A stretch of DNA of 41,563 nt from assembly GCF_945957355.1 (NCBI RefSeq), contig NZ_CAMFKM010000028.1:1-41563 (forward strand), written 5' to 3'. The notes beneath the pieces were generated by a model. The model was not told the origin of the DNA. It did no database searches and was given only the letters and a program-made list of their open reading frames with translations. Shown piece by piece: positions 17,452-26,836 of this stretch. The first letter of the stretch is position 1. The number at the start of each line of letters is the position of its first letter. A program made the translations under genes and the position numbers. This stretch comes from an uncultured Reyranella sp. (GTDB lineage Bacteria > Pseudomonadota > Alphaproteobacteria > Reyranellales > Reyranellaceae).

Positions 17452-18327
17452 CTACTTCTTCGGGGGCCGCTGCCGCAGCGTGACCGTTCCGGCGGCACGC
17501 TGCTCGTCGGGATTGAAGCGCCCCGTGGTCGCGACGGTATCGTCCGGCCAGCTCACGCTGTAGACGGTCTCGCCGGCGAACGACATCGGCCGGTCGCCCT
17601 TCGCTGACTGCCAGTAGTCGCACCGCACGGCGTCGCCCGGGGCGATCTGCTGGGCTAGGCAAAACTGGTGCAACACGTAGGGAATGAAGCGGGCGCGGCC
17701 CCCTGGCGGCGCCGTCGCGACGTTCAATCCGAAGGACGAGGGCTGCCGGTTGCAGCGCTCGCGCGCCACGATCTGCGATGCGCCGGGCGTCCGCATCTGC
17801 AGGCCTTCGAGTTCGGCGCGCAGGGCTTCGAAGGCGCGTGTCCGCGTGGCCTCCGCAAAGGAGGCCGCAACCAGCGCTGCATCGTAGCGACCGATCGCCT
17901 CCGCGACCGGGCCTTCCGGATAGCCGGCCCGCGCGAGATCGCGCGACCAGGAGAGCGTTTCGAGCGCACGCACGACCAGTTCGCCGGTCAGGCCCGCGCT
18001 GTCGCCCCAGTCGCCCAGCACGTTGGCCGGCGTCCAGCAATATTTCAGGAGATTGTAGCCACCGGCCTCGACCGGCAGGGCCCGCGTCTTCACCACGCCG
18101 ATCGACCGCGCGACGACGGTCTTCATCAGCAGATATTGCACGCCGGGATTTTCCCGGACCTTTTCCGAACTCGAAAGCGCCGTCAGCGGCGTTGCCGCGG
18201 CCTGTGCATTTGCAGGCGGCATTGCCGGGTCAGCCCGAAGGCTGGAGACGGGCGGCGCCTGCAGCTGGGCCTGCGCCGGCGCCGCCGCGAGGAGCGCCAT
18301 GAGAACGAAGGCTGCCGTCTTCATCAT
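17452..18327 (-). CDS. Secreted protein of unknown function
   Basis: The 291-residue protein starts with a signal peptide (MMKTAAFVLMALLAAAPAQAQ; the second Met may be the real start). The mature part is not one I recognise. It holds CNRQPSSFGLNVATAPPGG and HQFCLAQQI, and four or more cysteines in a probably periplasmic fold. It is convergent with infC (21 bases) and divergent from the hydrolase gene at 18375 with only 47 bases between, so the two divergent genes may share a control region. Confidence 0.75.
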   Translation of the reverse strand: MMKTAAFVLMALLAAAPAQAQLQAPPVSSLRADPAMPPANAQAAATPLTALSSSEKVRENPGVQYLLMKTVVARSIGVVKTRALPVEAGGYNLLKYCWTPANVLGDWGDSAGLTGELVVRALETLSWSRDLARAGYPEGPVAEAIGRYDAALVAASFAEATRTRAFEALRAELEGLQMRTPGASQIVARERCNRQPSSFGLNVATAPPGGRARFIPYVLHQFCLAQQIAPGDAVRCDYWQSAKGDRPMSFAGETVYSVSWPDDTVATTGRFNPDEQRAAGTVTLRQRPPKK

Positions 18328-18374
18328 GCCAGGATCCCTAGGGAAGTCGGGGCGGAGAGTGCTAGCCTGCGCCC

Positions 18375-19406
18375 GTGATCCAACGCATCAGCACCTTCAT
18401 CGTTGCGGCTGTGTTCGGCGCGACCGCCGCTGCCCACGCCCAGACGCCATCGCCGGCCCCTTCGCAAGCGCCCGCTCCCGCCCAGGCCCTGAACAGCGAG
18501 GCCGCCCGGTCCCTCACCGACTTCCAGAATTTCGGGCCGCACCGCGCCTTCGTCGTGGCACCCGACGGGCGGGCGAGCTGGTGGGCCGGTGCCGGCGGCG
18601 CCGACCCGACGCAGGCCATAACCTCGGCCCTGAAGCGCTGCCAGGAGCGCACCCAGCATGACTGCAAGCTCCACATCGTCAACAACTACACGGTCACCGG
18701 ACACGACTGGCGCGAACTCGTCCCGGCACGTTCGGTCGGTGCGCCCGATATCGGCCGGCTGCGGCCGCAACCCTACTGGTCGATGCGTGGACCGCAGCTC
18801 GCGACCGGACTGCTCGTCTGGAGCCACGGCTACATGGCCGGCCGGAACTCGACCGAGAGCGCACCGCAGCCTTGGGTCGGCCGGTTCACGCGCCTGGGTT
18901 ACGACCTCTACCGCTTCGACCGCGAATGGATCACCGACTGGGCAAGCGACGCCACGGCTCTGGCCGACGCAGTCGCCAAGGCCCGTGCGCTGGGCTACCG
19001 GCGCGTGATCCTGGCCGGCCAGTCGGCGGGCGCCTGGGTGTCGCTGGCGGCACTGCAGCGCGGCGCCGCGGCCGACGGCGTGATCTCGATCGCGGCAGCC
19101 CATCACGGGGTCGTCGAGAAGATGCGCGACCTGACCCGGGCGCGCTCGGAGTGGCAGCACGTGCTCGAAGGCATCAAGCGCGGCCCGCGCCTCATCGTGG
19201 TGAACTTCGCCGGCGATGCCTACGATGTCGGCGGCCGCATGGACGACGCCCGCTCGATCCTCGCGAAGAACGGCGTCGACGCCGAGATCATCGACGCGCC
19301 GGAAGGCTTCAAGGGCCACAACGCCGCTGATTCCAGCTTCGCGCGCAAGTTCGGCCCCTGCTTCACGGCCTTCATCGAGACGGGCAAGAAGCAGCCCCCC
19401 TGTTAG
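18375..19406 (+). CDS. Secreted alpha/beta hydrolase-like protein
   Basis: The 343-residue protein has a signal peptide (about 1-22, ending AAAHA), a Pro/Ala-rich linker and an alpha/beta hydrolase-like domain. VWSHGYMAGRNS gives the oxyanion region and VILAGQSAGAWVSLAAL, at about 215-231, the nucleophile elbow GQSAG. An acidic residue in NFAGDAYDVGGRMDD and GHNA near the end could complete the triad. Four or five cysteines suggest disulfides. It starts with GTG, and its stop overlaps the convergent SDR gene by four bases. The substrate is unknown. Confidence 0.78.
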   Translation: MIQRISTFIVAAVFGATAAAHAQTPSPAPSQAPAPAQALNSEAARSLTDFQNFGPHRAFVVAPDGRASWWAGAGGADPTQAITSALKRCQERTQHDCKLHIVNNYTVTGHDWRELVPARSVGAPDIGRLRPQPYWSMRGPQLATGLLVWSHGYMAGRNSTESAPQPWVGRFTRLGYDLYRFDREWITDWASDATALADAVAKARALGYRRVILAGQSAGAWVSLAALQRGAAADGVISIAAAHHGVVEKMRDLTRARSEWQHVLEGIKRGPRLIVVNFAGDAYDVGGRMDDARSILAKNGVDAEIIDAPEGFKGHNAADSSFARKFGPCFTAFIETGKKQPPC

Positions 19407-20161
19407 GGCATGTACGACCCGCCGTTGACATGCAGGACCTGTCCCGTCGTGGCATCCGAATCGTCCGACGCGAGGAAGACCGCCGTGCGGGCGATCTGCT
19501 CGGGCGTGAGCAGCTTGCCGCCCAGCGGGATGTTGGCGCGGGCCATCTCGACGAGCTCGGCGTCGGTGTTGCCGTAGCGCGGCTGGGCTGTGTCGGTAGT
19601 CCCGGGCGCGATCGCGTTGACGCGGATGCCGTAAGGCGCGAGTTCGAGGGCCATCGCCCGGGTCATCGAGACCACGCCGCCCTTGCTGGCGCTGTAGTGG
19701 ACGCCGCGCACGGCGCCCCGCACCGACTGCGAGGAGAGATTGATGATCGAGCCGCCCTTCCTGCCCGAAGCGATCAGCGCCTTGGCGACGGCGATGGCGG
19801 CGAAACAGCCGGCCTTCAGGTTGATGTCCATCAGATAGTCCCAGTCGCTCTCCTTCATCTCGAGCAGGGGCACCCGCGGATACACGCCGGCATTGTTCAC
19901 CAGGATGTCGGGCGGCCCCAGCACTTTCACCGTCTCGGCGACCATCGCCTCGATCTCGGCGACCTTCGAGACGTCGGTTTTCAGCAGGTGAGCCCTGCGG
20001 CCGGCCCGGGCGATGTCGCGCGCCACCGCCTCGGCGCCCGCCCGATCGTCGAGCCAGCTCACGGCCAGGTCGGCCCCCTCGCCCGCCAGCGCCCGAGCGA
20101 TCGCCGCCCCGATGCCCTGCTGCGCGCCCGTCACCAAAGCCACCTTGCCTGCCAGTTTCAT
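19403..20161 (-). CDS. SDR family oxidoreductase
   Basis: The 252-residue short-chain dehydrogenase has the cofactor motif TGAQQGIGAAIAR (residues 11-23), DILVNNAGVYPR, the catalytic serine in INLSSQSVRG and YSASKGGVVSMTRAMALE with the YxxxK pair. VNAIAPGTTDT and LHVNGGSYMP complete the classical FabG-like pattern. The substrate cannot be read. The start at 20161 (MKLAGKVALVTGA) is the normal one; longer frames cross the rpmI promoter. It is divergent from rpmI-rplT. Confidence 0.93.
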   Translation of the reverse strand: MKLAGKVALVTGAQQGIGAAIARALAGEGADLAVSWLDDRAGAEAVARDIARAGRRAHLLKTDVSKVAEIEAMVAETVKVLGPPDILVNNAGVYPRVPLLEMKESDWDYLMDINLKAGCFAAIAVAKALIASGRKGGSIINLSSQSVRGAVRGVHYSASKGGVVSMTRAMALELAPYGIRVNAIAPGTTDTAQPRYGNTDAELVEMARANIPLGGKLLTPEQIARTAVFLASDDSDATTGQVLHVNGGSYMP

Positions 20162-20206
20162 GCGAAAAACCCCGTCAGAGGGCCATTTGGCCCGGTCCCG
20201 GCGTGC

Positions 20207-20235
20207 TTGCACGTATCGGGCCGCCTCTGTATAAG
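20207..20235 (+). promoter_or_regulatory. Promoter of rpmI-rplT
   Basis: TTGCAC (20207-20212) and TATAAG (20230-20235) are exactly 17 bases apart. Transcription would start near 20242 and give a leader of about 124 bases before rpmI. L20 commonly represses this operon by binding such a leader, which here is GC-rich and can fold. The Shine-Dalgarno AAAAGGAAC precedes the rpmI ATG. Confidence 0.65.
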
Positions 20236-20365
20236 CCCCGTTCCTTCGGGTGGCTTGGCCAATAAGGGCATTGCCTCGGCTGCTTCGTAAGGACTTTCCG
20301 GCCGTTTGTTCACACAGGGGGCCGGGACCGGCGCGCAAGCGCTAACCCTTTGAAAAGGAACAAAA

Positions 20366-20569
20366 ATGCCCAAGATGAAGACCAAGAGCGCGGCCAAGAA
20401 GCGTTTTCGCTTCACGGCCTCGGGCAAAGCGAAGCATGGGGTCGTGGGCAAGCGCCACGGCATGAGCAAGCGGGGCAACCGCTTCCTCCGTCAGGCGACA
20501 GGCATGGCCATCGTGTCCGAGCCGGATACCCGCATCCTCACGCGCAATTTCTTCCCGTACGAGAGGTAA
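20366..20569 (+). CDS. rpmI: 50S ribosomal protein L35
   Basis: The 67-residue, very basic protein begins MPKMKTKSAAKKRFRFTASG and continues KRHGMSKRGNRFLRQA, the L35 pattern, with the usual length. It has its own promoter at 20207-20235 and is followed after six bases by rplT. In many bacteria it comes straight after infC; here about 2.9 kb with three other genes intervenes. Confidence 0.97.
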   Translation: MPKMKTKSAAKKRFRFTASGKAKHGVVGKRHGMSKRGNRFLRQATGMAIVSEPDTRILTRNFFPYER

Positions 20570-20575
20570 CAGACC

Positions 20576-20932
20576 ATGGCACGCGTAAAGCGGGGCGTGG
20601 CTGCACACGCTCGTCACAAGAAGGTCCTGAAGCTCGCCAAGGGCTATCGCGGCCGCGCCAAGGCGGCGTTCCGCGTCGGCATCGAGAAGGTCGAGAAGGG
20701 CCTTCAGTATGCCTACCGCGACCGCCGCAACAAGAAGCGCGCGTTCCGTGGCCTCTGGATCCAGCGCATCAACGCTGCGACCCGCGAGCATGGCATGACC
20801 TACTCCCAGTTCATGAACGGCATCATCAAGGCCGGGATCGAGATGGACCGCAAGGTCATGGCCGATCTCGCCTCGCGTGAGCCGGCAGCGTTCAAGGCTT
20901 TGGTCGACCAGGCCCAGGCCGCCCTCAAGTAG
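20576..20932 (+). CDS. rplT: 50S ribosomal protein L20
   Basis: The 118-residue protein is a normal L20: MARVKRGVAAHARHKKVLKL, AKGYRGRAKAAFRVG and FRGLWIQRINAATREHGMTY are family blocks. L20 binds 23S rRNA early in assembly and often represses its own operon. A strong hairpin followed by six Ts comes 41 bases after the stop and separates the ribosomal protein genes from pheS. Confidence 0.97.
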   Translation: MARVKRGVAAHARHKKVLKLAKGYRGRAKAAFRVGIEKVEKGLQYAYRDRRNKKRAFRGLWIQRINAATREHGMTYSQFMNGIIKAGIEMDRKVMADLASREPAAFKALVDQAQAALK

Positions 20933-20972
20933 TCGTCTGCGCGTAACGCGCGGCTGGCAGAAATCGCAAAGA

Positions 20973-21001
20973 GGGAGCCTGGACCGCAGGCTCCCTTTTT
21001 T
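20973..21001 (+). terminator. Rho-independent terminator between rplT and pheS
   Basis: GGGAGCCTG (20973-20981) pairs perfectly with CAGGCTCCC (20987-20995) around a 5-base loop and is followed by six Ts. It is only 26 bases before the pheS ATG, and no promoter is visible between them. Part of the transcripts must pass it, or pheST has a promoter further upstream. Confidence 0.9.
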
Positions 21002-21027
21002 CGTGTTCGGTTTCGAGAGTGGGAAAG

Positions 21028-22107
21028 ATGGACGATCTTTCGACGATTCGCAGCGAGGCGCTCGACGCCGTGCAGGCCGCCGCCGATCTCGGCGCGCTGG
21101 AGGCCGCCCGCGTGGCGGCGCTCGGCAAAAAGGGCAGCGTCACCGGCCTGATGAAGACGCTGGGCGGGCTGGCGCCCGAGCAGCGCAAGGAGTTCGGCGC
21201 GCGGGTGAACCAGCTCAAGGGCGAAATCGAAGCGGCGCTCGAGGCGCGCAAGGGCTCGCTCAGCGCCTCGGCCCTCGAAGCCAGGCTCGCATCCGAGAAG
21301 ATCGACGTCTCCCTGCCGGTGCGACCCGAGGGACAGGGCACACTGCATCCGATCGGCCAGGTGATGGACGAGATCGGCGCCATCTTCGGCGAAATGGGTT
21401 TCACCTGGGCCGATGGTCCGGACATCGAGGACGACTGGCACAACTTCACCGCCCTCAACATCCCGCCCGACCATCCGGCGCGCCAGATGCAGGACACGTT
21501 CTATCTGCCGTCGCGCGCTGACGGCACGCCGATGGTACTGCGCACGCACACGTCTCCTGTCCAGGCACGAACGATGCTGAACAAGGACGTGCAGAAGCGC
21601 CTGGCCGACGGCGGCTCGCTGCGCATCATCGTTCCCGGCCGCACCTTCCGCATCGACAGCGATGCCACGCATACGCCGATGTTCCACCAGGTCGAGGGCC
21701 TGGTGATCGACCGCACGACGCACATGGGCCATCTCAAGGGCTGCCTGGTCGATTTCTGCCGCGCCTTCTTCGAGGTCGACGACCTGCCGCTGCGCTTCCG
21801 CCCCTCCTACTTCCCTTTCACCGAACCGTCGGCCGAGGTCGATATCGGCTGCTCGTGGAAGGGCGGCGAACTGAAGATCGGCGCCGGCGATTCCTGGCTG
21901 GAGATCCTGGGCTCCGGCATGGTGCACCCCAACGTGATCGCCAATTGCGGCCTCGATCCCGCCGTCTACCAGGGCTTCGCCTTCGGCATGGGCATCGATC
22001 GCATCGCCATGCTGAAATACGGCATTCCTGACCTGCGCGCCTTCTTCGACGCCGACCTGCGCTGGCTGCGCCACTACGGCTTCTCGGCTCTGGAGGCCGT
22101 GAAATGA
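21028..22107 (+). CDS. pheS: Phenylalanine--tRNA ligase alpha subunit
   Basis: The 359-residue catalytic subunit has an N-terminal coiled-coil part that contacts tRNA and then the class II core. Core blocks are LRTHTSPVQARTM, GRTFRIDSDATHTPMFHQVE, FRPSYFPFTEPSAEVDIGC and GFAFGMGIDRIAMLKYGIPD. The ATG at 21028 (MDDLSTIRSE) was preferred over a GTG nine bases earlier. pheT starts in a 4-base ATGA overlap, which ties the amounts of the two subunits of the (alpha-beta)2 enzyme. Confidence 0.97.
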   Translation: MDDLSTIRSEALDAVQAAADLGALEAARVAALGKKGSVTGLMKTLGGLAPEQRKEFGARVNQLKGEIEAALEARKGSLSASALEARLASEKIDVSLPVRPEGQGTLHPIGQVMDEIGAIFGEMGFTWADGPDIEDDWHNFTALNIPPDHPARQMQDTFYLPSRADGTPMVLRTHTSPVQARTMLNKDVQKRLADGGSLRIIVPGRTFRIDSDATHTPMFHQVEGLVIDRTTHMGHLKGCLVDFCRAFFEVDDLPLRFRPSYFPFTEPSAEVDIGCSWKGGELKIGAGDSWLEILGSGMVHPNVIANCGLDPAVYQGFAFGMGIDRIAMLKYGIPDLRAFFDADLRWLRHYGFSALEAVK

Positions 22108-24500
22108 AGTTCACCCTGTCCTGGCTCAAGGAGCATCTCGACACCGACGCGACGCTCGTGCAGGTGCGCGACACGCTCACCATGCTCGGCCTCGAGGTCG
22201 AGTGCATCACCAACCCGGCCGAGACCCTGAAGGGTTTCATCGTCGGTTACGTGGTCGAAGCGGTACAGCATCCCAACGCCGACCGGCTGAGGGTCTGCAA
22301 GGTTGATACCGGCACCGGCATCCTCCAGGTCGTGTGCGGCGCGCCCAACGCGCGCACCGGCATGAAGGGCATCTTCGCGCCGACCGGCAGCTACATTCCC
22401 GGCACCGGCATCACGCTGAAGGCCAGCAAGATCCGAGGTGAGGAGAGCAACGGCATGCTCTGCTCCGCACGCGAGCTGCAGCTCGGCGACGATCATAGCG
22501 GCATCATCGACCTGCCGGCCGAAACCGTGACCGGCCAGTCGGCGGCCGAGGCGCTGGGCCTCGACGACGCGGTGATCGAGATCAAGGTGACGCCCAATCG
22601 CGGCGATTGCCTCGGCGTGCACGGCATCGCGCGCGATCTCGCCGCCGCCGGCCTCGGCACGCTGAAGCCCGTGAAGATGGACAGGATCGCCGGCAGCTAC
22701 GCGAGCCCGATCAAATGGACGCACGGCTACGAGGCCGCGCCCGACAGCCCCTGCCCCATCGTGGTCGGCCGGCACTTCCGCGGCGTGAAGAACGGCCCCT
22801 CGCCCGACTGGCTGCAACGCCGGCTGAAGGCGATCGGCCTGCGCCCGATCTCGGCGCTGGTCGACATCACCAACCTCGTGACCTTCGACCTCAACCGCCC
22901 GCTGCACGTGTTCGATGCCGCCAAGCTCTCCGGCGACCTCGTCATGCGCCAGGCGCGCGAAGGCGAGCAGATCCTGGCGCTCGACGGCAAGACCTACACG
23001 CTCGATCCCGCGGTATCGGTGATCGCCGATGCGAAGGGCGTGCACGGCATCGGCGGCATCATGGGCGGCGAGGATACGGGCGTCCAGGAAGGCACCACCG
23101 AGGTGTTCCTCGAGGTCGCCTACTTCACCCCGATCCGCGTCGCCGCCACCGGCCGCAAACTCGGCATCCAATCCGATGCACGGTACCGGTTCGAGCGTGG
23201 CATCGATCCGCAGTCGGTCGAATGGGGAACCGATGTCGCGACGCGACTGATCCTCGACCTGTGCGGCGGCGAGTGCAGCGAGATCACCCGCAGCGGCGTG
23301 ATGCCGGCCTGGCAGCGCCGCTACGAGCTGCGCACGGATCGCGTGAAGAACTTGACCGGCATCGAGGTCTCGGCCGCCGACACGGCCTCCATCCTCACGA
23401 AGCTGGGATTCGGCATCGAGGGCAGCGGCCCGTGGACCGCCTCCGTGCCGTCCTGGCGCCCCGACATCGTGGGCGAGGCCGATCTCGTCGAGGAAGTGAC
23501 TCGCGTCTTCGGCTTCGACAACATCCCGACGACCTCGCTGCCGAGCCTGTCGGCCACCTCCAGGCCGGTGCGCGATGCCCTGCAGCGGCGCACGCCGCAG
23601 GCGCGGCGGGCGCTCGCCGCGCGCGGCATGAATGAGGCCGTGACCTGGTCCTTCCTCCCGCTGAAGAAGGCCGAGCGTTTCGGCGGCGGCGGTGCGGACG
23701 TGCGTCTGCTCAACTCGATCGACGCGACGCTCGACACGATGCGGCCCTCGATCCTGCCCAACCTGATCGATGCGGCCTCGCGCAACGAGGCGCGCGGCCT
23801 CGCCGATCCGGCGCTGTTCGAGGTCGGCCCGCAATACAAGGATGCGACGCCGCAGGGCCAGCGCACGGTGGCGGCCGGCATCCGCCATCACATGGCGGTC
23901 CCGCGCAACTGGGCGGGGCCCGCACGCCCCGTCGATGCCTTCGACGCCAAGGCCGATGCGCTGGCGGTGCTCAGCGCCATCGGCGCGCCGGACACGCTGT
24001 CGTCCCAGCCAGGTGCGCCGAACTGGTATCACCCCGGCCGCTCGGGCGCGCTCAAGCTTGGCGATCGCGTGATGGCCTATTTCGGCGAGCTGCATCCCGA
24101 GATCGTCGCCGCCGCCGACCTCAAGGGACCTGTGGCCGCCTTCGAAGTATTCCTCGATGCGCCGCCACTGCCCAAGGCAAAGGCCACCAAGGCGCGGCCG
24201 AAGCTGGTCCTGTCGGCCTTCCAGCCGCTGGAGCGCGACTTCGCCTTCCTAGTCGACGCGGGCGTCGAGGCGGAAAAGCTGGTGCGCGCCGCGCGCAACG
24301 CCGACAAGGTGATGATCACCGCGGCCCGCGTCTTCGATCTCTATGCCGGCAAGGGCGTGCCGGAGGGCAAGAAGTCGCTGGCCATCGCCGTCACCCTGCA
24401 ACCGGTCGAGCGTACCCTGACCGATGCGGAGATCGAGGCGGTGTCCGACAAGATCGTGGCTGCCGTCGCCAAGGCGACGGGGGCCGTGCTGCGCGGGTAA
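22104..24500 (+). CDS. pheT: Phenylalanine--tRNA ligase beta subunit
   Basis: The 798-residue subunit begins MKFTLSWLKEHLDTDATLVQ. It then has the tRNA-binding OB fold (PNADRLRVCKVDTGTGILQV), the B3/B4 editing domain (TPNRGDCLGVHGIARDLAA), the B5 domain and a C-terminal anticodon-binding FDX-ACB domain (LSAFQPLERDFAFLVDAGV). The length is normal for the alphaproteobacterial form. It is translated with pheS through an ATGA overlap. Confidence 0.97.
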   Translation: MKFTLSWLKEHLDTDATLVQVRDTLTMLGLEVECITNPAETLKGFIVGYVVEAVQHPNADRLRVCKVDTGTGILQVVCGAPNARTGMKGIFAPTGSYIPGTGITLKASKIRGEESNGMLCSARELQLGDDHSGIIDLPAETVTGQSAAEALGLDDAVIEIKVTPNRGDCLGVHGIARDLAAAGLGTLKPVKMDRIAGSYASPIKWTHGYEAAPDSPCPIVVGRHFRGVKNGPSPDWLQRRLKAIGLRPISALVDITNLVTFDLNRPLHVFDAAKLSGDLVMRQAREGEQILALDGKTYTLDPAVSVIADAKGVHGIGGIMGGEDTGVQEGTTEVFLEVAYFTPIRVAATGRKLGIQSDARYRFERGIDPQSVEWGTDVATRLILDLCGGECSEITRSGVMPAWQRRYELRTDRVKNLTGIEVSAADTASILTKLGFGIEGSGPWTASVPSWRPDIVGEADLVEEVTRVFGFDNIPTTSLPSLSATSRPVRDALQRRTPQARRALAARGMNEAVTWSFLPLKKAERFGGGGADVRLLNSIDATLDTMRPSILPNLIDAASRNEARGLADPALFEVGPQYKDATPQGQRTVAAGIRHHMAVPRNWAGPARPVDAFDAKADALAVLSAIGAPDTLSSQPGAPNWYHPGRSGALKLGDRVMAYFGELHPEIVAAADLKGPVAAFEVFLDAPPLPKAKATKARPKLVLSAFQPLERDFAFLVDAGVEAEKLVRAARNADKVMITAARVFDLYAGKGVPEGKKSLAIAVTLQPVERTLTDAEIEAVSDKIVAAVAKATGAVLRG

Positions 24501-24543
24501 TACGAACGGTACTTTTCTCGAACAAGCGTAGGCGTCAGCAGAA

Positions 24544-26346
24544 ATGACCGACCTGTCGTTGATCCGGAACTTCTCGATCATCGCCCATATCGACCACGGC
24601 AAGAGCACGCTGGCCGACCGGCTGCTGCTGCGCTGCGGTGCCGTGACCGAACGCGAGTTCCAGGACCAGATGCTCGATTCGATGGACATCGAGCGCGAGC
24701 GTGGCATCACCATCAAGGCGCAGACCGTGCGCCTCAACTATCCGGCGCAGGACGGCAGGACCTACGTGCTGAACCTGATGGACACGCCGGGCCATGTCGA
24801 CTTCGCCTACGAGGTCAGCCGGTCGCTGGCGGCCTGCGAGGGCTCGCTGCTGGTGGTCGATGCCAGCCAGGGCGTCGAGGCGCAGACCCTGGCCAACGCC
24901 TATCACGCGATCGATTCGAACCACGAGATCATCCCCGTCCTGAACAAGATCGACCTGCCCTCGGCCGATCCCGAGCGCGTCTGCACCGAGATCGAGGACG
25001 TGATCGGCATCGACACGTCGGAGGCGGTGAAGGTCTCGGCCAAGACCGGCCTTGGCATCGACGACCTGCTGGAAGCGATGGTCAAGCGCCTGCCGGCGCC
25101 GACCGGCGACCGCAACGCGCCGCTGAAGGCGCTGCTGGTCGACAGCTGGTACGACCCCTATCTCGGCGTCGTCACCCTGGTGCGCGTCAAGGACGGCGTG
25201 CTCCGGAAGGGCATGCGCATCCGCATGATGGCGGCGGCGGCGGCCTACGACCTCGACAAGGTCGGCGTCTTTTCGCCGAAAGCCACCGACGTAGCCGAAC
25301 TGGGTCCCGGCGAGATCGGCTTCATCATCGCCGGCATCAAGACCATCGCGGACTGCAAGGTCGGCGACACGATCACCGACGACCGCAAGCCGGCGCCCGA
25401 GATGCTGGCCGGCTTCAAGCCGAGCGTCCCCGTAGTCTTCTGCGGTCTGTTCCCGGCCGACGCCGCGGAGTTCGAGACGCTGCGAGAATCGCTGTCGAAG
25501 CTGCGCCTCAACGATTCGTCGTTCCACTTCGAGCCGGAATCGAGCGCGGCGCTGGGCTTCGGCTTCCGCTGCGGATTCCTCGGCCTGCTGCATCTCGAGA
25601 TCGTGCAGGAGCGGCTGGAGCGCGAGTTCAACCTCGACCTGGTCACGACCGCGCCGTCCGTCGTCTACAAGATCCGCATGTCCGACGGGACCGAGATCGA
25701 GCTGCACAATCCGGCCGACTATCCCGATCCCTCGCACATCGAGAGCATGCAGGAGCCGTGGATCAAGGCCACGATCATGACTCCCGACGAGCATCTCGGC
25801 GCCGTCCTGACCCTCTGCCAGGAGCGTCGCGGCCAGCAGGTCGAGCTGACCTATGCTGGCTCGCGCGCCATGGCGGTCTACCGCCTGCCGCTGAACGAGG
25901 TCGTGTTCGATTTCTACGACCGGCTGAAGTCGGTGACCCGCGGCTATGCCAGCTTCGACTACGAGATGATCGGCTACGAGGAAGGCGAGCTGGTGAAGCT
26001 CACCATCCTGGTGAACGGCGAGCCCGTCGATGCGCTGTCGATCATCGTCCACAAGAACCAGGCCGAGCAGCGCGGCCGGGCGCTGTGCGAGCGGCTGAAG
26101 GACCTGATCCCGCGCCAGCTCTTCAAGATCGCCATCCAGGCGGCGATCGGCGGCCGCGTGATCGCCCGCGAGACGATCAGCGCGATGCGCAAGGACGTGC
26201 TGGCCAAGTGCTACGGCGGCGACATCAGCCGCAAGAAGAAGCTGCTGGAGAAGCAGAAGAAGGGCAAGAAGCGCATGCGGCAGGTCGGCGACGTGGAGAT
26301 CCCGCAGTCGGCCTTCATCGCCGCCCTCAAGATGGACAGCCGCTAG
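24544..26346 (+). CDS. lepA: Elongation factor 4 (LepA GTPase)
   Basis: The 600-residue GTPase has the G motifs AHIDHGKSTLADRLL (G1), DTPGHVDFAYEVSRSLAACE (G3) and LNKIDLPSADP (G4), then the EF-G-like domains. It ends with the LepA-specific C-terminal domain, with KDVLAKCYGGDISRKKKLLE and KKRMRQVGDVEIPQSAFIAA. EF4 helps ribosome assembly and movement under stress. It starts 43 bases after pheT, and read-through from that operon is likely. Confidence 0.97.
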   Translation: MTDLSLIRNFSIIAHIDHGKSTLADRLLLRCGAVTEREFQDQMLDSMDIERERGITIKAQTVRLNYPAQDGRTYVLNLMDTPGHVDFAYEVSRSLAACEGSLLVVDASQGVEAQTLANAYHAIDSNHEIIPVLNKIDLPSADPERVCTEIEDVIGIDTSEAVKVSAKTGLGIDDLLEAMVKRLPAPTGDRNAPLKALLVDSWYDPYLGVVTLVRVKDGVLRKGMRIRMMAAAAAYDLDKVGVFSPKATDVAELGPGEIGFIIAGIKTIADCKVGDTITDDRKPAPEMLAGFKPSVPVVFCGLFPADAAEFETLRESLSKLRLNDSSFHFEPESSAALGFGFRCGFLGLLHLEIVQERLEREFNLDLVTTAPSVVYKIRMSDGTEIELHNPADYPDPSHIESMQEPWIKATIMTPDEHLGAVLTLCQERRGQQVELTYAGSRAMAVYRLPLNEVVFDFYDRLKSVTRGYASFDYEMIGYEEGELVKLTILVNGEPVDALSIIVHKNQAEQRGRALCERLKDLIPRQLFKIAIQAAIGGRVIARETISAMRKDVLAKCYGGDISRKKKLLEKQKKGKKRMRQVGDVEIPQSAFIAALKMDSR

Positions 26347-26367
26347 ACCGGATCTGGTCGGGCGGGA

Positions 26368-26721
26368 TCAGGAGAGCCCGCCACGGCGCCGGCGCGGGCG
26401 CGAGCCCATCAGAACGCCGGGATCCGGGCGCCCGAGGTCACGACGCCCGATCCAGACCAGGACGAGGCCCAGCACCAGGAAGGCCGGAACCGCCGGCACG
26501 GTGAGCAGGGGCCGCATCATCCAGGTCCACAGCACGCCCGACAGATGGCGCCGCGCCGATGTCTGCGTGTTGCCGAGCGACGCCGGATCGAGATGCGCCC
26601 AGAGGCTTCCGAAGGTCGAAAAAGGATAGCTGCCCTGCGACCACCAGGTGAGCAGGTCGTGCACGATGACTGCGACAGCAAGGGCCAGGAACAGCCAGCC
26701 TAGGGCACGAAACACGACCAT
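26368..26721 (-). CDS. Small membrane protein of unknown function
   Basis: The 117-residue protein has two hydrophobic segments, at about 7-26 (GWLFLALAVAVIVHDLLTWW) and 76-94 (VPAVPAFLVLGLVLVWIG), and ends in an arginine-rich tail that would face the cytoplasm. The loop between them is about 50 residues. I recognise no catalytic motif. It is convergent with lepA and its start is 115 bases before the tRNA-Ser gene. Compact small membrane genes like this are common in alphaproteobacteria. Confidence 0.7.
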   Translation of the reverse strand: MVVFRALGWLFLALAVAVIVHDLLTWWSQGSYPFSTFGSLWAHLDPASLGNTQTSARRHLSGVLWTWMMRPLLTVPAVPAFLVLGLVLVWIGRRDLGRPDPGVLMGSRPRRRRGGLS

Positions 26722-26836
26722 TACTCCCCCAAGCGCCGGTCAGGTAACCCGTCGACCCTAGCCAAGCGGTCCGCGGCGGGGAAGGACGTTGCCCAAACCA
26801 TCCACCGATGTATAAGAGCGGCCGACCGCGCTTCCC

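Noticed and set aside
17445..17470. Terminator between infC and the convergent gene
   Set aside because: An 8-bp GC stem is present but has no T-run on either side and lies in coding sequence; it is too weak to list as a terminator.
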